Of a stretch of DNA of 64,000 bases, positions 18,123-27,151 are shown one piece after another. The notes beneath the pieces were generated by a model that saw only the letters and a list, made by a program, of their open reading frames with translations, was not told where the DNA came from and did not search any database. The stretch's first letter is position 1, and each line of letters opens with the position of its first letter. Source of the stretch: Pedobacter psychrodurus (GTDB lineage: Bacteria; Bacteroidota; Bacteroidia; Sphingobacteriales; Sphingobacteriaceae); the NCBI RefSeq assembly GCF_004331735.1, contig NZ_SJSO01000001.1, forward strand, positions 360,834 through 424,833, read 5' to 3'. The position numbers and the translations under genes were made by a program.

Positions 18123-18416
18123 TTATTTCCCTTTGAATTTTAATTTTGGGTTTTTTGCCGTATGAAAAACTGCGAAGATTATTATTTCATTCTCATTAAC
18201 TTCAAATATTAGCACATATGGAAATTTGTTCAGGACTAAATGGCGGTAATTCTTTTTTAGTTTTTGATAAAAAAGAGGATTCTTTTCTAATTTACTATAG
18301 CATCTGCTCAGTTCTGCTAGAAATAAATCTCCTAGGCCGACTTTTTGTTCTTCATACCAATCATAAGCATCTTTTGCCATTTGAATGGCAATGGGCTTTA
18401 TTTGAATGGTATACAT
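18123..18416 (-). CDS. RelE/ParE-type toxin
   Basis: This basic protein of 97 residues fits the RelE/ParE superfamily: an N-terminal helix with QMAKDAYDWYEEQKVGLGDLFLAELSRCYSKLEKNP, then YQKLKKNYRHLVLNKFPYVLIFEVNENEIIIFAVFHTAKNP. The R-x-x-x-L-x-x-F-P-Y-x-L strand and the final HTAKNP tail are typical of ParE-like plasmid-stabilisation toxins. Its start codon shares one base with the stop of the antitoxin gene, which implies coupled translation. Whether it cleaves ribosome-bound mRNA (RelE) or poisons gyrase (ParE) cannot be told. Confidence 0.88.
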   Translation of the reverse strand: MYTIQIKPIAIQMAKDAYDWYEEQKVGLGDLFLAELSRCYSKLEKNPLFYQKLKKNYRHLVLNKFPYVLIFEVNENEIIIFAVFHTAKNPKLKFKGK

Positions 18417-18655
18417 TATAATTTTTTAAGTCCTTTAATTATATCTAATGAGTCTTGCTTGGTGTAAGATTTTGTTTCACCTTTTAGATGAAGTTCTTTT
18501 TCTCTATCAAGAATTTCCAAATGTTCTTCAGACAGACTAAAAGATTGTTTGTCCTCAATTTCCCTTTCTAGGAGTGTATAAATCGCTTTTATCTTATTAT
18601 CTTCTGCATCAGATAAATAGGTGATCAATCTTTGTCTTATTGCTGTGCTTGTCAT
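18416..18655 (-). CDS. Antitoxin of the RelE/ParE-type module
   Basis: This 79-residue acidic protein lies directly upstream of the toxin and overlaps it by one base. The first 45 residues are helical (TAIRQRLITYLSDAEDNKIKAIYTLLE). The C-terminal part (GETKSYTKQDSLDIIKGLKKL) is the kind of tail that wraps the toxin. It resembles the short 'addiction module' antitoxins that accompany ParE proteins in Bacteroidota. By analogy it should neutralise the toxin and repress the operon; I found no clear operator palindrome upstream. Confidence 0.82.
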   Translation of the reverse strand: MTSTAIRQRLITYLSDAEDNKIKAIYTLLEREIEDKQSFSLSEEHLEILDREKELHLKGETKSYTKQDSLDIIKGLKKL

Positions 18656-18686
18656 AATATCAAATATAATAAAAAAACACTGTGGC

Positions 18687-21600
18687 CTACCGCTCTATAT
18701 TCAACGATTTCAAATACTCAGCTATCTTATTCTTATAGTAATAGTTTAAACTAGGTGGCAATTTCTGCAGCATATCATTACCGTTTTGTTGCTGTTTTTT
18801 AAACTTATCGACCATTTTTTGGTATGATGGCGGAAACTCCTTAGCCGCATTACTTTCGCGTTTTGAATCCTCTTCCTGGTCACGTTCTGCTTTTTCTGCT
18901 TCTAACAATTTGGTTAAGAGATCTTTCTGTCTATTTAATGTTTCCTGTTGTAAACGCTTGTTCACCAGATCGCTCTCGGTCTGTTTCATTTCTTTAATGG
19001 CTTCATTTAGATTTCCCATTTTGCCAGAACCGTCTTTATTTTCTTCGCGGTTAATCTTTTCTAAAGCCTGACGGATCATCTGTTGCTGTTGAGCCATTTT
19101 ACCGAACTCCTGGCTCATTTGTCCTTTACCTACGGTACCTTGATTGCCTCCAGATTTCTGCATCTGCTCCCGTGCCTTCTGCATACTTTTGTTCAGTTGC
19201 TCCTGCATTTGCGAAAGCTGTTTCATTCCTTGCTTTTGTTTTTTTCCGCTACCACCTTTGCCATTCTTCTGCATGTTTTGCAGCTGACTTAGGGCCTCAC
19301 TCAACATCAGGGTGAGGTTATTGATGGAAGTCATGGTAAACTGTTGGAAACGATTGGCCTCAGGGGTTCTTCGATCACCCAAACTTTCTAAACTTTTATC
19401 CAGGTTGAAATTGATCTTGTTCATTTCCTCGTTAACAGTCGATTCTATCTGCGGAACGCGTTTACTTAAACTGTACAAGCTATCGGCAATGGTTTTAAGG
19501 TTATCTTTAATGCTGCGCTGTTTCTGAACATTGCTGGTATAAGATGGATCAGCCGATGTCATTTTCTTTAAGGCTAGCATTACTTTTTCCTGATCAAAAG
19601 ATGTCGTTAGTAAGTTTTCCAGTAGCCGGCGCAATTCTTTGGCGTTCAGGTTGTTTTCCATTTCTTCGCCCTGCTGCTGCATATCGTTCATTTTTTTAGA
19701 TAGCTTTTCCATCTGTTCGCCCGCTTTTTGTTGTTTCTGGCTTGCATTTTTCGAATCTTTTTTATCTAAAGCATCTTTACTGTCTTGCTGTTCTTTTTGT
19801 ATATCCTGCACATCTTTTTCAGGATTTTCGAAAGGATTTGGCCTTTCAAGTGATTGATTTTTTTCTTCCAGTTTTTTCAGATCTTCTTTCAGGTCTTTCA
19901 TCTCCTTGTTAAGCGCATCCTGTTTTTGCTTTAACGATTCGTTGTCCTGCTTTTTATCTTTGGTTTGCTCAGCAAGTTCCTTTTGTTCTTTAGCCAGTTC
20001 ATTTAAACGGTCGATATCGGTTTGGAGATTTTGTTCAAATTCTAACTGCTTATAGAGTTCTAAAATCCGATCGAGTTCGTTTTTGAGCGTTTTATTGTCC
20101 AATTGCATTTTCGAGAGCTCGTTCTGCGTTTGGTCTTTATTTTTCTCATTCATCAGATTTTGCAGCTTTTGCAAAAGTTCTTTTGTTTTCTCATCCAGCA
20201 CATTATCAAACAGGTCTTTAATCTGTTTCTGTTTTTCCAGAAGCTCTTCAGTTTGCTTTTGGTCTTGCTGTTGCTGAATATTTTTATCATTCTGCTCCCT
20301 AATTTCTTTTACGGCTTCATCAAGCTGTTTTTGTTTGTCTAAAAGGGCTTCAATCTGTTTTTTATCTTCGAAAGAAATCTGTTTTTTATCGATCAGGCTT
20401 TCGGCTACCTTTTTACTTTCTTTTTCGATGGTGTTGGCCAGGTGGATTGCCGATTGCATTTTTTGCTTTAAAGCCTGGTTGCTTGCATTTACCTGTTCGG
20501 CAGTTTCTTTTTTGGTGGGCTGCTTAAAGGTTTTAATTTCGGATCGGGTAACTTTTGCGCCATTTACGCCGTCGTTATCGGCTACTTCAAAATAATATTC
20601 AATTTCCTGACCTGGCTTGGCCGATGTTGTTTTTAAATCCCAGAAATAGAAAAAGGTGTTTTCTGTAACATTGCTTTTAATGGCGATATTCTTAGTTACT
20701 GTACCCACAGTGCGGTTATTTTCTTTAATGTTGTATTTAAAACTTAAGCGGCTAAAACCATAATCATCAGTTACTTGTCCGCTAAAATATAAGGCTTTAT
20801 TACTAACTGAATCTGGCTTTTCTTCTACGGTAATCCCCGGAGCCTGATCTTTAACTACCGTAATTTGGTGTGAAAGCGAATCTCTAATGGTAACGTATTG
20901 GTTTTTAGGGGTAATGCTATATTTCGAATTGTTCTTAATTGTGGCATTAAAGGCTGATTCATTATCCTCAACTTTTAAAACATTTTCGGTTCCATTTAAA
21001 ATGAACAGAAGGGAGCTGCTCTGACCGGTTTTAAAGTTCCAGGTAACTTTTGTGCCTTCGGGCAGGAGCATATCGCCAACATTGGCAATCAATTCCTGTT
21101 TTTTTCCCAGATAAGCAGGGTAGTTTAAAGTTGCAGTTGCATTTAGTAGTTCAGGACGTGGTTTAACCGAAACCGTAAACACAGCTGAACTGAAGCCACC
21201 ACCTTTAAAAACCAATTTTTTATCGCTTTGTATATTTTTGATGCTGTAATTAAACTTACTGATATTCTCTTTTTCGAGTTTATAGGTGTTTTTTCCGTCT
21301 TCAACATAAATTTCGGCAGGGATTTCGTCACCGCTCAGTTTAACATTTAACGTTAAATCATCACCTTGGGTAACGGTTAAATTCTTGTTTAAAACCGAGA
21401 AACTGAAAGGTGCCTTAGGTGCAATATATTCATCATACTTAAAAAAACTGTTTGTGCCCTCGCGTAAAATAGTGGGTGCAATAATTGCAATTAAGAGAAT
21501 AATAGACAGCGGAATAAAAAGGTACTTTAAATATTTCCGGTTATCGTTAATGCTAATTGCCGTGTAAAAGGGAACGGGTTTAAGCTCCAATATTTTTTGA

Positions 21601-22004
21601 TCGATACTGGCGAGAATGAGGTGGTTGTTTTCAGGATGATTTTCGGATAAATGATGAAGTTGTAAGGTATTCAATAATTTATCCTTAATATCGGAAAAGT
21701 GATTTCCAATGATAACCGATGCTTCGTTAAAAGTGAGGTGTTTGCCCAGTTTTAGCATCGAAAGCACTGGTTTAATGATTAAGAAGCCAACAAGTAAGAC
21801 GCCAACAAGTAAATAGGCAAAAAATACAAAGGTTTTAAAACCAGCGCTCGGGTTGAGGTAATAGAGGCTTAAAAATACAAGAAGATACAGACCGAGGAGA
21901 ATAGCGGCGGCATAAATACTGCCCCGCAAAATCTTATTCAGATAAAATTTGCGGATAAACTCCTCTATCTTCCTAAGTAATTCACTGTAGTTATTGCTCA
22001 CCAT
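18687..22004 (-). CDS. DUF4175 family large membrane/coiled-coil protein
   Basis: This 1105-residue protein has membrane segments near residues 28-50, 55-75 and 155-175. A periplasmic-looking beta-rich stretch follows to about 500, including a PAYLGKKQE segment. After it comes an extremely long Gln/Lys/Glu-rich coiled coil (about 510-1060) with runs such as KEQKELAEQTKDKKQDNESL. The C-terminus is short and conserved-looking (LPPSLNYYYKNKIAEYLKSL). It matches the DUF4175 proteins of Bacteroidota, whose role I do not know. I infer a structural envelope function. It ends next to the toxin-antitoxin pair and is divergent from the sigma-factor operon. Confidence 0.85.
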   Translation of the reverse strand: MVSNNYSELLRKIEEFIRKFYLNKILRGSIYAAAILLGLYLLVFLSLYYLNPSAGFKTFVFFAYLLVGVLLVGFLIIKPVLSMLKLGKHLTFNEASVIIGNHFSDIKDKLLNTLQLHHLSENHPENNHLILASIDQKILELKPVPFYTAISINDNRKYLKYLFIPLSIILLIAIIAPTILREGTNSFFKYDEYIAPKAPFSFSVLNKNLTVTQGDDLTLNVKLSGDEIPAEIYVEDGKNTYKLEKENISKFNYSIKNIQSDKKLVFKGGGFSSAVFTVSVKPRPELLNATATLNYPAYLGKKQELIANVGDMLLPEGTKVTWNFKTGQSSSLLFILNGTENVLKVEDNESAFNATIKNNSKYSITPKNQYVTIRDSLSHQITVVKDQAPGITVEEKPDSVSNKALYFSGQVTDDYGFSRLSFKYNIKENNRTVGTVTKNIAIKSNVTENTFFYFWDLKTTSAKPGQEIEYYFEVADNDGVNGAKVTRSEIKTFKQPTKKETAEQVNASNQALKQKMQSAIHLANTIEKESKKVAESLIDKKQISFEDKKQIEALLDKQKQLDEAVKEIREQNDKNIQQQQDQKQTEELLEKQKQIKDLFDNVLDEKTKELLQKLQNLMNEKNKDQTQNELSKMQLDNKTLKNELDRILELYKQLEFEQNLQTDIDRLNELAKEQKELAEQTKDKKQDNESLKQKQDALNKEMKDLKEDLKKLEEKNQSLERPNPFENPEKDVQDIQKEQQDSKDALDKKDSKNASQKQQKAGEQMEKLSKKMNDMQQQGEEMENNLNAKELRRLLENLLTTSFDQEKVMLALKKMTSADPSYTSNVQKQRSIKDNLKTIADSLYSLSKRVPQIESTVNEEMNKINFNLDKSLESLGDRRTPEANRFQQFTMTSINNLTLMLSEALSQLQNMQKNGKGGSGKKQKQGMKQLSQMQEQLNKSMQKAREQMQKSGGNQGTVGKGQMSQEFGKMAQQQQMIRQALEKINREENKDGSGKMGNLNEAIKEMKQTESDLVNKRLQQETLNRQKDLLTKLLEAEKAERDQEEDSKRESNAAKEFPPSYQKMVDKFKKQQQNGNDMLQKLPPSLNYYYKNKIAEYLKSLNIER

Positions 22005-22313
22005 ATCACCGTAAATGTAAAAATAGTTCCAATCAATTGAAAGAAATCTTATATTAGGATAACGTGTTTATTACAAATTGGTTATCAATTTTAACTATTT
22101 GCCGATTTTTTATCGAAATTCTCTTAAAATAACAAAAACGGCAAAAATAAGACAAACGTTTGTTTAATGATAAAAAGCTACTTTTTTCATTAAAATGCGT
22201 TAAAAATTTAACAATGGGTTGATTCTTATTTAATGAAAAAATATCTTTGGCGTATCATCCGCTTCGAATAACTAGTAAAATCACCCTTTTTATTTTCTTA
22301 GGAATCCCTTTTA
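22005..22313. promoter_or_regulatory. Divergent intergenic region between DUF4175 and the sigma factor
   Basis: The 309 bases are AT-rich and gene-free. They contain the perfect 12-bp palindrome ACAAACGTTTGT (22152-22163). A TATTTTTG -7-like element lies on the minus strand (22142-22149) and might serve the DUF4175 gene. The plus-strand promoter at 22219-22249 is listed separately. AAAATCACCCTTTTT at 22277-22291 recurs near 45143. Confidence 0.5.
22219..22249 (+). promoter_or_regulatory. Bacteroidota-type promoter of the sigma-factor operon
   Basis: TTG at 22219-22221, a 20-base spacer and TATCTTTG at 22242-22249 fit the known Bacteroidota primary-sigma consensus (TTTG, 19-21 bases, TAnnTTTG). 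The predicted transcription start is near 22256, leaving a leader of about 58 bases. Confidence 0.65.
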
Positions 22314-22862
22314 ATGGACTATGTTGTTGATTTAGTGTCGGGTTGTTTACAAACTTTTCAAACAGTTTACCGTTTGTTCAACCCAAAACTTTATGCCTAT
22401 GTACTGAAAAAAACAGGTTCAGCATACATGGCCGAAGAGGTGGTGCAGCTTACTTTTATCAGGCTTTGGGAAAAGAGGGAAAATCTTTCATCGGAGTATA
22501 GTTTATCAGCTCAGATTTTCCGTATTGCGGGTACGATACTTATTGATCAACTTAGAAAAGAGGCGGTTGGCAAAAAGCATTTGACTATAGTAGAAAATGA
22601 TTATGCTTTGCGGACAGAAGTTGATCAGCCTGAAATGCACCACGCAGTTGAGCAGGCCATCGAACAAATGGCACCGGTTAGAAAAAAAGTCTTCAAATTA
22701 AGCAAAGTTGAGGGCTATTCTTATAAAGAAATTGCAGAAATGCTTTCTATTTCTCCAAAAACTGTCGAAAATCATGTTTCGCAGGCACTAAAACAGCTAA
22801 GGGCTGCATTTTCTTCTATTATTTCTTTAGCCATCATCATGTCGGCCATTATTCATAAATAA
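22314..22862 (+). CDS. ECF sigma factor (RNA polymerase sigma-70 family)
   Basis: This 182-residue alternative sigma factor has region 2 at about 22-88 (FNPKLYAYVLKKTGSAYMAEEVVQLTFIRLWEKRE, then IFRIAGTILIDQLRK) and region 4 at about 118-170 with the helix-turn-helix YSYKEIAEMLSISPKTVENHVSQALKQL. There is no region 3, as in ECF sigmas. The FecR gene follows after 100 bases, then susC and susD. By analogy with Bacteroides ECF/anti-sigma systems it should switch on the adjacent uptake genes when FecR releases it. A short hydrophobic C-terminal tail (SIISLAIIMSAII) is an oddity. Confidence 0.92.
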   Translation: MDYVVDLVSGCLQTFQTVYRLFNPKLYAYVLKKTGSAYMAEEVVQLTFIRLWEKRENLSSEYSLSAQIFRIAGTILIDQLRKEAVGKKHLTIVENDYALRTEVDQPEMHHAVEQAIEQMAPVRKKVFKLSKVEGYSYKEIAEMLSISPKTVENHVSQALKQLRAAFSSIISLAIIMSAIIHK

Positions 22863-22962
22863 TTATTGCCTTTTTTGACCATCATGGCCGCTATTTTTAG
22901 AAATTATACAAAATAATTTCAGCCCAATAGGGGTAAAGCACTTTCAAAAACGTAATGTAGTT

Positions 22963-24021
22963 ATGCAAATCAACCAAAAGCTTGTTGAGAAGTTCTTTGC
23001 CGGCCAGTGTACTGCCGAAGAAGCCCGCATGGTAAGTAAATTTTTAGCAGATGGAGACGACCGCGAAATTTATTTAAACAGCGAGGAATGGGAGCATTTT
23101 GAACCGAAAGAAAAAGTTGATAGCGAAGTATCAGACCGGATTTATGTAAATGTATTAGATCATATACACGATACAATAGAAATTAAAAGAAGTCGGTTGC
23201 GTTATTTGGCTTATGCAGCCTCAATAGCATTGATTGCTACAATAGGATTGGTAGTTTATAAGTTTAACAGTAATCAAATTTCTAAATCTAATACTGTTGC
23301 ATTATCTAAACGGGGTGTCCCTGCAAGGGTGGCTAAGTTTGTAACCAATACATCTAATATAAAACAAATTCATACACTTCCGGATGGAACTATTGTTGAA
23401 CTTGATCCAAATAGTGAGGTGAGTTATTTTCCATTTGATCAGGGTAAAAGAGATGTGGTTTTGATAGGACAGGCATTATTTAGGGTACATAAAGATAAAA
23501 CCAAGCCTTTTACGGTTTTTGCCAATAATTTGGCGACAACTGCTTTAGGAACTGTTTTTAAAATAACGGCCTTTAAAAAGGGTCTTTACACTAAAGTGAG
23601 ATTAATTGAAGGGAAGGTGGTGGTTAAGCCCCAACGAGAACTTTTATCTGCAGGTGTTAAAACAGTGTATTTATTGCCAGGGAAAGTATTTACGTTAAAT
23701 ATGCAAACCTATGTAGCAAATGTGAAAGAGGTTAATATTATAGCAGCTAAGAAACTTGAAATTTTAGATCAGAACAAAGCTATTGTTACCGAAAATGCCA
23801 TCATTTTCGATAATGAACCATTAGCTGGTGTTTTTGACGCGCTTGAAACTAAATTGAACATTAAAATAAAATATTCTGCAAATCAATTAAATAAAAAGGT
23901 ATTTACAGGACAATATGAATTCGGACGCGATGATATGGAGTCTTTCTTAAATATGCTTTGTTCACTGAACAATTTGACTGCAGAAAAAACAGATGCGGGA
24001 TATAACATAAATAAGAAGTAA
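22963..24021 (+). CDS. FecR-type anti-sigma factor
   Basis: This 352-residue single-pass inner-membrane protein has a cytoplasmic N-terminus (1-82) that should hold the sigma factor. The membrane helix is at about 86-103 (YLAYAASIALIATIGLVVY). The periplasmic FecR domain is at about 115-225 (PDGTIVELDPNSEVSYFPF, GQALFRVHKD, TTALGTVFKITAF). The last 70 residues (FDNEPLAGVFDALETKLNIKIKYSANQL...KVFTGQY) form the STN-like DUF4974 domain of Bacteroidota FecR proteins. It sits between the sigma gene and susC. Confidence 0.93.
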   Translation: MQINQKLVEKFFAGQCTAEEARMVSKFLADGDDREIYLNSEEWEHFEPKEKVDSEVSDRIYVNVLDHIHDTIEIKRSRLRYLAYAASIALIATIGLVVYKFNSNQISKSNTVALSKRGVPARVAKFVTNTSNIKQIHTLPDGTIVELDPNSEVSYFPFDQGKRDVVLIGQALFRVHKDKTKPFTVFANNLATTALGTVFKITAFKKGLYTKVRLIEGKVVVKPQRELLSAGVKTVYLLPGKVFTLNMQTYVANVKEVNIIAAKKLEILDQNKAIVTENAIIFDNEPLAGVFDALETKLNIKIKYSANQLNKKVFTGQYEFGRDDMESFLNMLCSLNNLTAEKTDAGYNINKK

Positions 24022-24062
24022 ACAAAAAACCTAAACACAACTAGACCAAACTAACTAATTTC

Positions 24063-27000
24063 ATGATTAAAAATTTTACTAAAAGGAACGTTCCAAAACG
24101 TGTCTTACTGCTATTGCTTTGTCTCTACTACGGGTTCAGTGCTTATGCACAAACCCCATCAGTTAAGGGAGAAGTGAAGGACAAGAAAGAAACGATTGTT
24201 GGGGCAACAATTATTGCACAAAACATTCAGAAAGGAACTAAAACAACCACTTCATCTGATAAAAATGGGGTGTTTGTTTTTCCCCGATTAGCTGCAGGCA
24301 ACTACAAATTCACAATCAGTTTCATTGGCTACGAACCTAAAACAATTACAGGAGAAGTTAAGGATGGTGGAACTTTTTCGCTGTCAGTTAACTTAAAAGA
24401 AAGTAATATTGCTCTAGACAAAGAGGTTATTGTAACGGGTACAGGAATTAACCGAAACAGAAATAGTTTTACAGGAACCACAGCTACATTTTCGGGAGAA
24501 GCATTAAGGGCAGTTGGCAATAATAACGTCATCCAAAGTTTAAGATCGCTTGATCCATCTTTCATTTTAATGGAGAATAACCTGGCAGGGGCGAACCCAA
24601 ATGTTTTACCACAAATTGAGGTTCGGGGTAAAACAAGTGTACCTACGGCTACTCTAAAAGATCAATTTGGCGGGGAACCTAATCAACCCCTCTTTATTTT
24701 GGATGGTTTTGAAACAACACTGCAAAATATTGTTGATTTGGATATCAATAGGGTAGCATCGGTAACGATTTTAAAAGATGCTGCCTCAACGGCCTTGTAT
24801 GGTGCAAGAGCATCAAATGGTGTTGTGGTGGTAGAAACCCTTCGGCCAAAATCAGGTGAACTTCAGTTTACTTATTCAAATGACTTAAGGATAGAAAGCC
24901 CAATTTTATCAGATTATAATATGATGAATGCGACTGAGAAGCTTGAGTTTGAACGCCTTGCTGGTCGATATAATTATTTTGTAACTCCTCCGGATCCCTC
25001 GACACAAATTTACTTGGAGCAGCTCTATAATACTCATTTGGCTGCGGTTAAGAGAGGGGTAGATACGTATTGGCTAAATGAAGCTGTACAAACAGGTATC
25101 TCTGAAAACAACTCAATTTTTGCGCAAGGCGGGGATAATGCTTTTACTTACGGGCTTGGTTTTAATTACAAAAATCAAACTGGTGCAATGAAAGGCTCGG
25201 GGCGTAACACCTGGAGCGGAAACGTAAATTTGACTTATAGAAAAGGAAAGATCAACATCAATAATATATTATATGTAAGAGGATATCAATCTAGCGAATC
25301 CCCGTATGGTTCTTTCTCTAACTTTGTGAATGCAAATCCATACTACATTAAAGATCCTTCACAGCGGTATCTGGAAATAAGTCGTACATCAGTAGGTGCA
25401 TCATTAAAGGTGAGAAACCCTCTTTATGATGCCTTTTTGCCTAATACAAATGGGAGCAAGAATCTAGAGATTCAGAATAATCTACAAGTAAATTACAATA
25501 TTACACCAGATCTTCAACTTAGAGGAGGAATGCAAATTGTGAAAGGCTCGGTTACATCCGAATTATTTAGAGCACCTGAAAGCAGTGAATTTGAAGATGT
25601 AGCTGTTTTACAAAGAGGAAAGTATACTAATAATAAGACTGATAATTTTTCTTATCAAGGTAATCTGCTATTAACTTATGGAAAAGTATTCGGAAAACAT
25701 TCTGTGACAGCAAACGCCAGAGCAGAAATTAATAATCGGGATTATAACTCTATTGAATTTATTGCTGAAGGATTTCCAGAAGGAAGTACGGGTAACCCTA
25801 GGTTTGCCTACAGTTATAAAGCAAATAGCGCTCCTACTGCTGCATCTAGCGTATACCGTACCGCAAATGCTACATTATCTGCCAATTATGCCTATGATAT
25901 GCGCTATCTTTTTGATGTATCTTATCGCTTAGATGGCTCTACGGCTTTTGGAAAAAATAAGCAATTCTCACCTTATTGGTCTAGCGGTTTAGGCTGGAAC
26001 ATCAACAAAGAGAAATTCTTATCCAATGCAAAATGGATAAATCGACTTAAGTTATACGCTAATATTGGTGTAACAGGGAACCAAAATTATGGCAATATCA
26101 CATCAGTTTCGGTTTATAACTATAATAGTTCAACCAATTACAATCAGTTTGGACAAGGTGTTAGCTTAGCTACTTTGGGAAATCCAGATCTTCAACCTCA
26201 GAAAACGACCCAAATTAGTACAGGGATTGATTATTCGTTTTTTAATGATAGAATGACTGGATATGTTTCTTTTTATAATAAACGAACAAATCCTTTGGTT
26301 GTAGCGGTTGATTTGCCTTCATCAACTGGCGTATTTAGCTATCCCTTAAACGTAGGGCAACTAAATAGTAAGGGTATGGAGTTTAAAATAGGTTATTCGC
26401 CAATCTATAATATCGCAAAGCGTATAATTTGGACAGTAGGTGTTTCTGGAGGCTTTAATAAAGGTAAATATGAGGGTTTTGGAAATATACTTAGATCACT
26501 GAATAAACAGCAAGAAAATAACAAATCGTTATTGCGGTTTACTGACGGATATAGTCCAGATGATATTTGGGCAGCAAAATCATTAGGCATTGACCCTGCA
26601 ACTGGACGGGAAGTATTTTTAACAACTGATGGCCAGTATACTTTTGATTACGCTCTCGGAAATGTTCAGGCTGTAGGGAATACAAACCCAATTATTGAGG
26701 GTGTTTTCAATACGAGTTTCGGCTATAAGGGGTTTAATTTGGGGTTTTATGTAAGGTATCGTTTAGGTGGAGACATTTTTAATACAGCTTTGTACGATAA
26801 AGTTGAAAATATCTCTTACTCAGGAATTGCCTTGAATCAAGATAAAAGAGCATTATACGATCGTTGGCAAAAACCAGGAGATATCGCTCAATTTAAAGGA
26901 ATTTCACAAACGAGCACCACCCCAATGTCTTCTCGTTTCGTTCAGGAGGAAAACACAATTACGGGCGAGTCTATAAGTATGGGCTATACGTTTGATCGGC

Positions 27001-27149
27001 AAAAATGGTTGAATAAAGTTGGGCTAAAGACTTTAAACCTTTCTGCTATTACAAATGATCTATTCCGCATATCTACGGTTAAAAAGGAAAGAGGGATTGA
27101 TTATCCTTTTGCCAATACCGTTTCATTTAGTTTAAAAGCATCCTTTTAA
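24063..27149 (+). CDS. SusC/RagA family TonB-dependent outer-membrane transporter
   Basis: This 1028-residue outer-membrane transporter has a signal peptide ending near residue 30 (GFSAYAQ). A carboxypeptidase-regulatory-like domain follows at about 33-115 (SVKGEVKDKKETIVGATI, SFIGYEPKT), then the plug (about 120-260) with IEVRGKTS, PLFILDGFE and the SusC signature ILKDAASTALYGARASNGVVVVET. The rest is a 22-strand-type barrel ending NTVSFSLKASF with a terminal aromatic. No STN domain lies between signal peptide and first domain, although a FecR gene is next door. It should form a complex with the SusD protein encoded 2 bases downstream. The substrate is unknown; the neighbouring protease and thioredoxin genes hint at peptides or proteins. 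Confidence 0.95.
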   Translation: MIKNFTKRNVPKRVLLLLLCLYYGFSAYAQTPSVKGEVKDKKETIVGATIIAQNIQKGTKTTTSSDKNGVFVFPRLAAGNYKFTISFIGYEPKTITGEVKDGGTFSLSVNLKESNIALDKEVIVTGTGINRNRNSFTGTTATFSGEALRAVGNNNVIQSLRSLDPSFILMENNLAGANPNVLPQIEVRGKTSVPTATLKDQFGGEPNQPLFILDGFETTLQNIVDLDINRVASVTILKDAASTALYGARASNGVVVVETLRPKSGELQFTYSNDLRIESPILSDYNMMNATEKLEFERLAGRYNYFVTPPDPSTQIYLEQLYNTHLAAVKRGVDTYWLNEAVQTGISENNSIFAQGGDNAFTYGLGFNYKNQTGAMKGSGRNTWSGNVNLTYRKGKININNILYVRGYQSSESPYGSFSNFVNANPYYIKDPSQRYLEISRTSVGASLKVRNPLYDAFLPNTNGSKNLEIQNNLQVNYNITPDLQLRGGMQIVKGSVTSELFRAPESSEFEDVAVLQRGKYTNNKTDNFSYQGNLLLTYGKVFGKHSVTANARAEINNRDYNSIEFIAEGFPEGSTGNPRFAYSYKANSAPTAASSVYRTANATLSANYAYDMRYLFDVSYRLDGSTAFGKNKQFSPYWSSGLGWNINKEKFLSNAKWINRLKLYANIGVTGNQNYGNITSVSVYNYNSSTNYNQFGQGVSLATLGNPDLQPQKTTQISTGIDYSFFNDRMTGYVSFYNKRTNPLVVAVDLPSSTGVFSYPLNVGQLNSKGMEFKIGYSPIYNIAKRIIWTVGVSGGFNKGKYEGFGNILRSLNKQQENNKSLLRFTDGYSPDDIWAAKSLGIDPATGREVFLTTDGQYTFDYALGNVQAVGNTNPIIEGVFNTSFGYKGFNLGFYVRYRLGGDIFNTALYDKVENISYSGIALNQDKRALYDRWQKPGDIAQFKGISQTSTTPMSSRFVQEENTITGESISMGYTFDRQKWLNKVGLKTLNLSAITNDLFRISTVKKERGIDYPFANTVSFSLKASF

Positions 27150-27151
27150 TC

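Noticed and set aside
19083..20595. Several plus-strand open frames within the DUF4175 gene
   Set aside because: They are antisense shadows of the Gln/Lys-rich coiled coil and give Leu/Phe/Ser-rich low-complexity products without recognisable features.
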